From NCBI RefSeq assembly GCF_900129885.1, contig NZ_FQXE01000004.1:372001-436000 (forward strand): a stretch of DNA of 64,000 nt, read 5' to 3'. Source of the stretch: Pollutimonas bauzanensis. GTDB taxonomy: Bacteria; Pseudomonadota; Gammaproteobacteria; Burkholderiales; Burkholderiaceae_B. The position numbers were made by a program, and so were the translations under genes. Shown here one piece after another: positions 57,798 to 64,000 of this stretch (positions are counted from its first letter, which is position 1; the number at the start of each line of letters is the position of its first letter). The notes under the pieces were generated by a model that did no database searches, was not told where the DNA came from, and saw nothing but the letters and a program-made list of their open reading frames with translations.

Positions 57798-59569
57798 CAA
57801 TTGGCAGGCTGGTTAGTCAATCTGGTCACATTGCGGGTAGCGCGCGCGGCGCACGCCAGCAAAGCCAGCGTCAGCAGCGTCACGACCACCGAGGCTGCGG
57901 AAATGGTCGGATTCAGCTGCAGCGTCATGTCGTCCCACATTTGCTTGGGCAAGGTCGACACCAGGCCGCCGCTAGTAAAAAGCGCAATGCTCAAATCGTC
58001 GAATGAAATGATGAAAGCGAATAAGAACGCCGCCAGCACGCTGCCTTTGAGGATAGGCAGCATTACATACAAGGCCGTCTTCAGCGGCGTCGCCCCGAGC
58101 GTCGCGGCCGCCTGGTCCAGGCGGGTGTCGTACGACTTCATGCCTGCCGACATCGTGATCACGACAAAGGGAAGCGCGATCACGGCATGGCCGAGGACCA
58201 GGCCCAGGGTGGTGCCGACGATACCCAGTTGCGCAAACAGATAGAACAGGCCTACCGCGGTCACGACCCGCGGCACGATGAGGGGCGAGATCAGAAAGGC
58301 GACCATCAAGCCCTTGAATCGCGATGAAGAACGATTCAAGGCCAATGCCGCCATGGAGCCCAGCACAAGCGCAATCGCGGCAGCGCATGCGCCTACTCCG
58401 AATGAGCGCAGTGTTGCATCTATCCACAGACTGGATGTGAAATAGGCCTCGAACCAGCGCAGGCTCCAGCCCGGCGGCGGAAAGTCCAGAAACGCGCCGC
58501 TGGTGAACGACATTGGAAACACAATCACGGTCGGGATCATCAAGAAAACGCAGATGACGATCACATACAGCTTCAATGCGATTTCAGTCCCGCGCCGGCC
58601 GAAAACGGCCTGCAAGGCGCTATCCAGCATGGCGAATAATGACGCGGCCATGGCGATCAACGCCCTGCTGAAATAGCGCAACATGCCGGTGGAGAACCCG
58701 CTGTCGGTTCGTCCCTCGCCGACCAGGCGCGTCACACCCAGGAGGCGGTCGTATAGCCAGAACACCACAAAGGCGACGGCCAGCAACATGAGCGACAAGA
58801 GAGCGGCCATACCCCAATTCATGATCACCAGCATCTCGGAAATGATGATCTGGGCCAGCAGGGTGTCGCGAGCGCCGCCCAGCAGGGCGGGAATCACGAA
58901 AAACCCCAGGGCGGTAATGAATACGAGCAAGCCCGCTGCCGCTATGCCTGGCAGCGTCAGCGGAAAGAAAATGCGCCAGAATGCATGGGAAGGCGCCGCG
59001 CCCAGCGAGTTCGCCGCCCGCATCAGGGAGCTATCGACCCCCGTCATGACGGACAGTATCGTGAGTACCGCCAGGGGCAGCAGGGCATGGGTCATGCCAA
59101 AATACACGCCTATGCTCGAATGCAGCAATGACAGCGGCTCCCCCACTATGCCAGTATCTATCAGCGCACGATTGAACGCCCCGTTGCGCCCGAGCAGCAC
59201 CACCCAGCTGAAAGCCTTTACCAGATCGCTGGTCCAGAATGGGATCAAGACCCACATCAGATAGTTGTTCCGGGTCGATGGGCTGATCTTGTACAGACCG
59301 TAAGCCAGCGGATAACCCAGCAAGAGAACGCAGGCCGTCGTCAGCAGAGCGATCTTGAAGGTGGTCGCAAGGACGGAAACGTATACTGAATTGTCGACGA
59401 CCCGCGCAAAGTTCTCGGCTGAAAGCGTGCCAGCCTCTCCTATGACGCTGAACGCCAGTATTTTCAGCACGGGATAGACGAAGAATACCGCCATGAACGC
59501 CAGGCACGGGACCAGCAGCAGCCAGGGTGCGCCGACCTTGCGTACGGGGCGAAGCGCGCCGGCGCTCAT
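57797..59569 (-). CDS. ABC transporter permease, PotB-PotC type fused in one polypeptide
   Basis: The 590-residue membrane protein contains two binding-protein-dependent permease domains in tandem. The first (about 1-280) includes the coupling loop AANSLGAAPSHAFWRIFFPLTLPGI. The second (about 330-590) includes AAATLGATPLKTALYVMLPILKGS. In the usual polyamine/opine/Fe-type importers these are separate proteins. The frame is uninterrupted with a hydrophobic linker near 300-325, so this is a true fusion. The start overlaps the end of the ATPase gene by 4 bp. Confidence 0.93.
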   Translation of the reverse strand: MSAGALRPVRKVGAPWLLLVPCLAFMAVFFVYPVLKILAFSVIGEAGTLSAENFARVVDNSVYVSVLATTFKIALLTTACVLLLGYPLAYGLYKISPSTRNNYLMWVLIPFWTSDLVKAFSWVVLLGRNGAFNRALIDTGIVGEPLSLLHSSIGVYFGMTHALLPLAVLTILSVMTGVDSSLMRAANSLGAAPSHAFWRIFFPLTLPGIAAAGLLVFITALGFFVIPALLGGARDTLLAQIIISEMLVIMNWGMAALLSLMLLAVAFVVFWLYDRLLGVTRLVGEGRTDSGFSTGMLRYFSRALIAMAASLFAMLDSALQAVFGRRGTEIALKLYVIVICVFLMIPTVIVFPMSFTSGAFLDFPPPGWSLRWFEAYFTSSLWIDATLRSFGVGACAAAIALVLGSMAALALNRSSSRFKGLMVAFLISPLIVPRVVTAVGLFYLFAQLGIVGTTLGLVLGHAVIALPFVVITMSAGMKSYDTRLDQAAATLGATPLKTALYVMLPILKGSVLAAFLFAFIISFDDLSIALFTSGGLVSTLPKQMWDDMTLQLNPTISAASVVVTLLTLALLACAARATRNVTRLTNQPAN

Positions 59570-60690
59570 GCCACCACCTCGAGGGGTTTCGGCCTTTTTC
59601 TTTCCCTGTGGGTTTTACTGTCTGCGTCCAGCAGAACCGTACTGTCGAGAGGCCAGGCCAGCCCTTGGGCGGCATTGACCTCGGGCAGGACCTGATCATT
59701 GCTCATGCGCGCGATCATTACCACCCCGCCAGGAAGTTCCAGCAATATCTTGACCTGCGCTCCCGCGAAAATCCGTTCCCGTACCACGCCGCGCACCAAA
59801 GTTTCGCCGGGCCCATTCGTGAAACGCACATGCTCGGGCCGGATCAGCAAATCAATATGGCTGCCCGCCTGATACCCGCCGTCTATCGGGACGCGGAAAC
59901 CGCCGCAATCCAGCTCGAAGCCGCCACGCCCGTTGCTGCGCACATCACCGCTCAGGATATTCGACTCGCCGATAAATCTGGCTGCGAACAGGCTTTTCGG
60001 ACGCAGGTAAATATTGTTGGGCGTGTCGACCTGCTCAATGCGCGCGTTGCTCATCAGGCAAATGCGGTCGGACATCGCCAAGGCTTCCTCCTGGTCGTGC
60101 GTCACGTATACGATTGTTGCCTTGAGGTCCCGGTGCAGCCGCATGATTTCCACCTGCATATGCTCCCGCAGGTTTTTGTCCAACGCTCCCAGCGGCTCGT
60201 CCATCAGGATGACCGAAGGCTGATAAACAAAGCAGCGCGCCAGCGCTATCCGTTGCTGCTGCCCGCCGGAAAGCTCGCGCGGCAAACGGCCTTTGAGATG
60301 GCTCATCTGCACCATATCCAGGGCCCGGTCCACCGCCGCCGGAATAGCGCCGCGCGACCAGCCGCGCATCTTCAAGGGAAATGCGATGTTTTCCTCGACG
60401 GACATATGCGGAAACAAGGCATAGCTTTGAAAGACCATTCCCATGTCTCTTCGATAAACGGGAATGGCTGTGCAGTCGCATCCATCTATCAGAACCTTGC
60501 CCGACGTCGGCTCAGTCAGGCCCGAGATCATTTGCAGCAGCGTAGTCTTGCCCGAGCCGGAGGGCCCCAGCAGCGTCATGAATTCGCCCGCGTTTATGGC
60601 CAGGCTGCTCGGCTCCAGAGCGATTGCGTCCCCATATCGCTTGCCCAGGTCGCGGACTTCGAGCTTGGGGCACGGTAAGGCTTTAGTCAT
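59566..60690 (-). CDS. ABC transporter ATP-binding protein, PotA type
   Basis: The 374-residue ATPase has Walker A GPSGSGKTT, signature LSGGQQQR, Walker B VILMDEP and the H-loop VTHDQEEA. A C-terminal TOBE domain (about 280-350; IRPEHVRF) is typical of PotA/MalK-like importers. It powers the fused permease and overlaps it by 4 bp. The upstream binding-protein gene ends 16 bp downstream of base 60690 on the minus strand, before this start. Confidence 0.93.
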   Translation of the reverse strand: MTKALPCPKLEVRDLGKRYGDAIALEPSSLAINAGEFMTLLGPSGSGKTTLLQMISGLTEPTSGKVLIDGCDCTAIPVYRRDMGMVFQSYALFPHMSVEENIAFPLKMRGWSRGAIPAAVDRALDMVQMSHLKGRLPRELSGGQQQRIALARCFVYQPSVILMDEPLGALDKNLREHMQVEIMRLHRDLKATIVYVTHDQEEALAMSDRICLMSNARIEQVDTPNNIYLRPKSLFAARFIGESNILSGDVRSNGRGGFELDCGGFRVPIDGGYQAGSHIDLLIRPEHVRFTNGPGETLVRGVVRERIFAGAQVKILLELPGGVVMIARMSNDQVLPEVNAAQGLAWPLDSTVLLDADSKTHRERKRPKPLEVVA

Positions 60691-60706
60691 CTTTATTGGC
60701 CCTGGC

Positions 60707-61783
60707 CTACTTCAGCAGCCATGAGTTGAACCGCTGCGTCACAGGACCGATTTGCTCCGCCCAGTAATCGTCGCCCGATGCAATGAGTTTGGCAAAGTTC
60801 TTCTCCGAAGTCGGCAGAATGGCCGCGCGCTCGGCCGACACGCTTTTGAACGCATGCAGATTCGTGGGCCCATAAGAAACCTCTTGAACATATTGGGCCT
60901 GCCTGAGCGGATCGGTGCAGAACTCGAGAAACCGTCGCGCCAGCTCCGCGCGGGGGCTTCCCTTCAGGATAAAGAACCCTTCAATGCCATACAAGCCTTG
61001 ATTCCAGACTACTTTGACAGGGGCGCCGCCATCGACTGCTGCTTGTGCCCGGCCGTTCCATAGCAGAATCATGTCCACTTCGCCCGACTGCAGCATCTGC
61101 GTGCTCTGCGCACCACCCCCCCACCATGCCGTGATGTGGGGCTTTATTTTATCCAGGCTTTTGAATGCCCGATCCAGGTCGAGGGGATACAAATCCTTCG
61201 GCGATACGCCGTCGGCGAGCAGGGCGGCCTCGAGCGTGTCGACCGGCGACTTGCGCAATGAGCGCCTGCCCGGGAAGGCCTCGACATTCCAGAAATCGGC
61301 CCAGCTCTGCGGCCCCTTGTCCCCGAACGTCTTCGTGTTGTATGCCAGGATCGCCGCGTATACATCCACGCCTACCCAGGAATCGGTAATAGAGCCGGGA
61401 ATCATGCCATCGAAACTCGCCGGAGCGAGGCCGGCCGGCTCGATCAGGTCGAGCTTATCGAGCAGTATCCGGGCGTAAGGCGTAGCAATGGTGACATCCC
61501 AAAGGTAGGACTTTGTCTGTATCTGGGCTTTGATCTGCGCAAGAGGATCCGCTTCGCGCGCAACGCTGGCGACACGAATGCCGCTGGCCTTTTCAAAGGG
61601 ATCGTAAAAAGCTTTGCGCGCGGCCGCGCCCCATGCGCCACCGGGATCCGCTACCGTGATACGCCCTTCTGCGGCATAGCCGATGCGCGATAAACCTAAA
61701 CCGCCTGCGGCAGCCAGCGAACCCGCCGCCAGCACAAAGTGGCGCCGCGATATTTTCTTGACTGCTGTTTTGACGTTACCCAT
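60707..61783 (-). CDS. ABC transporter periplasmic binding protein, PotD type, with a twin-arginine signal
   Basis: The 358-residue exported protein starts with a Tat-type signal (ISRRHFVLAAGSLAAAGGLG, ending near GYAAEG). The mature part (RITVADPGGAWGAAARKAFYDPFEKASGI) is the extracellular-solute-binding fold used for polyamines, opines and similar small organics. It is first in the minus-strand operon, so highest expressed. Ligand is uncertain; the linked aminotransferase and semialdehyde dehydrogenase favour an amine or amino acid. Confidence 0.9.
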   Translation of the reverse strand: MGNVKTAVKKISRRHFVLAAGSLAAAGGLGLSRIGYAAEGRITVADPGGAWGAAARKAFYDPFEKASGIRVASVAREADPLAQIKAQIQTKSYLWDVTIATPYARILLDKLDLIEPAGLAPASFDGMIPGSITDSWVGVDVYAAILAYNTKTFGDKGPQSWADFWNVEAFPGRRSLRKSPVDTLEAALLADGVSPKDLYPLDLDRAFKSLDKIKPHITAWWGGGAQSTQMLQSGEVDMILLWNGRAQAAVDGGAPVKVVWNQGLYGIEGFFILKGSPRAELARRFLEFCTDPLRQAQYVQEVSYGPTNLHAFKSVSAERAAILPTSEKNFAKLIASGDDYWAEQIGPVTQRFNSWLLK

Positions 61784-62099
61784 ACCGCCTCCTGTTGGAA
61801 AGTCATCGATGTTCTGGTCGTTCTAACAAAGGAAAACGGAGAGGCTCCAATTCCTTTTTGTTGAGTTTGGCAATGCGCCATGGCGCGTGGAAATACCTTG
61901 ACCCGCATAAATTGATCATTTGTTTTATTTAATCATTAATTAAACATTTGCATTACTGGGGTTTGCCCTAGTGCCACTGCCAGCGCCGAAGGCGCAAGCC
62001 ACGGCGCCACGTCGGTCTGATGCCAATTTCCTGGCCCCCTCCCATTCCGCCTGAAGCTGTGAAACAATCGTTGCACTTCTTAAATGATTGGAACGCCAT
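61784..62099. other. Divergent regulatory region between the binding-protein operon and the second RpiR gene
   Basis: 316 bp with no gene. It holds a strongly AT-rich stretch at 61910-61955 with an inverted repeat, which should contain both promoters and operators. Confidence 0.6.
61924..61944. promoter_or_regulatory. 21-bp AT-rich inverted repeat, candidate RpiR operator
   Basis: TTTATTTAAT, C, ATTAATTAAA pairs in 9 of 10 positions. It lies between divergent promoters, 141 bp upstream of the minus-strand binding-protein gene and 156 bp upstream of the RpiR-type gene. Confidence 0.5.
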
Positions 62100-62993
62100 A
62101 TGCATTCAGGCAACGAGATCCAGATCAGGCAGCGCGAGCAGTTGCTGGCGAAGCTGCGCGCCAGCTTTCCCGCGCTGAGCCCGCAGTTTCAGGCCGCCGC
62201 GCGCTTCATGCTCGACCATCCCCAGGAAGTTTCGATCTGTTCGATGCGGACGATCGCCGCTCAGGCCGGCGTGCAGCCCGCCACCCTGGTCAGGCTCGCG
62301 CAGTCGTTGGGATACGACGGGTGGCAAGGTATCCGTGAAATTTTTGTGGCTGCGGTTCGCAGCGGGCCGCAGCCCTATGCCAACCGGGCGAAGAAAATCG
62401 TCCGCTCAAGCAGCGCCTCGCGCATGCTTGCAGATATGGTCGAGGCGCAGCATCGCAATCTCGATCTCTGGCGCAATGTCAGCCCGGAGGCCCTGTCGAA
62501 GGCCGCCGATCTGCTCGCGGCGGCGTCCCATGTGAGCATCGCGGGCTTTCGCGCCTGCTATCCCATCGCATTTTCGCTGCACTATGTTTACCGCCTCTTC
62601 CGCAACTCCGTATCCCTGCTGCGGGGCGACGCCGGCACGCTCGAAATGGAGCTGCGCGCGTTGAATCCGAAGGATGTGCTGTTCGCCGTCAGCTTCGCCC
62701 CCTATTCCCGGGAAATCATCCGCTGCGTCGATGCGGCGCGCGCGGCGGGATGCAAAATCATCGCCTTGACCGACAGCAGCGTATCGCCCATCGCCCTGAA
62801 GGCCGACTGCGTCCTGCCCTTCTCCGTCGAAAGCCCATCGTTCTTTCCTTCGATCGCCGCGGGCGTGGCGGCGGTCGAGACGCTGCTTGCGCAATTGCTT
62901 GCCAAACAGGGGCGCGGCGCGGTCAAGGCGCTGGAAGCCGCGGAAGGGCAATTGCACGAAACCGGCGCTTACGCGCCGGCCGATAAAAGCTGA
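62100..62993 (+). CDS. RpiR/MurR family transcriptional regulator 2
   Basis: The 297-residue protein has an HTH_6 domain (MRTIAAQAGVQPATLVRLAQSLGYDGWQGIREIF) and a SIS domain (HVSIAGFRACYPIAFSLHYVYRLF; NPKDVLFAVSFAPY; CKIIALTDSSVSPIA). It aligns along its length with the first RpiR protein at 52.6 kb. The ATG at 62100 is preferred to an in-frame TTG at 62088. It is divergent from the PotD-type operon and upstream of a Bug gene, so it may regulate either. Confidence 0.92.
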   Translation: MHSGNEIQIRQREQLLAKLRASFPALSPQFQAAARFMLDHPQEVSICSMRTIAAQAGVQPATLVRLAQSLGYDGWQGIREIFVAAVRSGPQPYANRAKKIVRSSSASRMLADMVEAQHRNLDLWRNVSPEALSKAADLLAAASHVSIAGFRACYPIAFSLHYVYRLFRNSVSLLRGDAGTLEMELRALNPKDVLFAVSFAPYSREIIRCVDAARAAGCKIIALTDSSVSPIALKADCVLPFSVESPSFFPSIAAGVAAVETLLAQLLAKQGRGAVKALEAAEGQLHETGAYAPADKS

Positions 62994-63175
62994 GGCCTAT
63001 TCCCAGGGGATGTCCTGCGATGCATCGCGGGCGGCTTCCAGTTCGCCGCCGGGAGATACATTTGTTTTAGGGGTTTATCTCGATACAACATTTGATTCAT
63101 GTTTAATAAGATGTGTTCTCCGGCTGGCTTTGGCTGATCGTCGGCTTTGTCATCAGAAAACTCCATGAGGCTCAA

Positions 63176-64000
63176 ATGAAAACGTTCTCCAGCCTGCTGC
63201 TCGGCTTCCTTATCATTGCATCGCCCGCGGCCGCGCAGACGCAAGGCTTTCCTTCTCAACCATTGCGCATGGTGGTGGGATTCGGACCGGGCGGAGGCAA
63301 CGACATCCTCGCCCGCATCCTGTCCAGGGAACTCGGCAACATCCTGGGTCAGCCTGTCGTCGTGGAAAATCGTCCCGGCGCGGGCGGCATCATCGGGGCC
63401 GATAATGTGGCCAAGGCCCAGCCCAACGGCTATAGCCTGTATCTGGGTTCCACCGGCACCAATACCATTGCGCCCGCCCTGTATGCAAAAATGCCCTTCG
63501 ACCCGCGCAAAGACCTGGCGCCAGTGGCCGTGATCGCCCGCGCCGGCAATCTGGTGATGGTCAACAACGATCTTCCGGTGAAGAACATCGGCGAGCTGAT
63601 TGCGCTGGCCAAGAAGAAGCCCGGCACGCTGAATTTCGGCTCCTCGGGCAACGGCTCCACGGTTCACCTGGCGGGTGCGCTGTTCGCCGAACAGGCAGGC
63701 ATAGATATCGTCCATGTGCCGTACAAAGGCGATGCCCAGGCGCTATCGGATCTGATCGCAGGCCAGGTCCAGATCGGTTTTTCGGGAACGCCCCCAGGCC
63801 TGCCATTCGCCAAATCCGGCCAGGCGCGCGTATTGGCGGTCACGACGCCGAATCGCTCCGCGGCGCTTCCCGACGTGCCTACCGTCGCCGAGGCTGGCTT
63901 GCCGGAGTATTCATTTTCGACCTGGTACGGGCTGTTCGCGACCGGCGGCACCGACCCGGCGGTGATCGGGAAACTGTCCGCCGCCGTGAAGAAAGCCATG
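63176..64000 (+). CDS. Tripartite tricarboxylate transporter (Bug/TctC) binding protein (3' end outside window)
   Basis: The 275 codons present encode a signal peptide (MKTFSSLLLGFLIIASPAAAQ) and Bug motifs (QPLRMVVGFGPGGGNDILARIL; VVENRPGAGGIIGADNVAKAQPNGY; HVPYKGDAQALSDLIAGQVQIGF). GAGG five bases before the ATG sets the start. The frame is open to the last base of the window, where about 45-50 residues would remain in a typical member. It is the second Bug protein here and differs clearly from the one at 50 kb. Confidence 0.93.
   Translation, partial: MKTFSSLLLGFLIIASPAAAQTQGFPSQPLRMVVGFGPGGGNDILARILSRELGNILGQPVVVENRPGAGGIIGADNVAKAQPNGYSLYLGSTGTNTIAPALYAKMPFDPRKDLAPVAVIARAGNLVMVNNDLPVKNIGELIALAKKKPGTLNFGSSGNGSTVHLAGALFAEQAGIDIVHVPYKGDAQALSDLIAGQVQIGFSGTPPGLPFAKSGQARVLAVTTPNRSAALPDVPTVAEAGLPEYSFSTWYGLFATGGTDPAVIGKLSAAVKKAM

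Overview
This window is chromosomal DNA from a GC-rich betaproteobacterium, most likely of the family Alcaligenaceae (Bordetella/Achromobacter/Pusillimonas type). The evidence is the arrangement gyrB-dnaN-dnaA / rpmH-rnpA-yidD-yidC ... mnmE, DnaA and RnpA sequences of Bordetella type, and an abundance of TctC/Bug-type periplasmic binding proteins. I recognise no rRNA, tRNA, CRISPR array or insertion sequence. The most AT-rich or remnant-rich stretches are in the 33.1-45.3 kb island and in regulatory gaps.

Layout. 1-8.74 kb (minus strand): one tightly packed operon, fdnG-fdnH-fdnI-fdhE-selA-selB. It encodes a respiratory formate dehydrogenase-N whose catalytic subunit is a selenoprotein (in-frame UGA at codon 197 followed by a SECIS hairpin), its maturation factor, and two of the factors that make and insert selenocysteine. 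8.9-14.8 kb: a LacI-type regulator with a 2-hydroxyacid dehydrogenase and an amidohydrolase, divergent from a TRAP transporter (binding protein, DctQ, DctM). 14.9-16.6 kb: a lipoprotein, a VapBC-type toxin-antitoxin pair whose toxin has lost one predicted catalytic Asp, and a (CAA)13 microsatellite. 16.6-24.5 kb: the replication-origin neighbourhood. 24.8-29.4 kb: a complete Liv-type ABC importer. 29.5-33.0 kb: catalase with an OxyR-like promoter site, a YciI protein, and mnmE.

33.1-45.1 kb: a defence island directly after the 3' end of mnmE. Its order is HTH protein, Mrr-type endonuclease, hsdM-rhuM-hsdS-hsdR (type I restriction-modification with a RhuM gene coupled by ATGA overlaps on both sides), two truncated RhuM copies, and an opposing Fic protein that carries its own inhibitory motif and a winged helix.

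45.3-50.9 kb: a GntR/HutC regulator with a perfect palindromic operator, divergent from NIPSNAP, 2-hydroxyacid dehydrogenase, two enolase-superfamily enzymes and a Bug protein (probable sugar-acid or hydroxy-acid catabolism). 50.9-61.8 kb (minus strand): a polyamine/opine-like ABC importer with fused permease halves, an acyl-CoA ligase, a class III aminotransferase, a protein of unknown function with apparent internal duplication, an RpiR regulator and an aldehyde dehydrogenase. 62.1-64.0 kb: a second RpiR regulator and the start of another Bug gene that runs off the end of the window.
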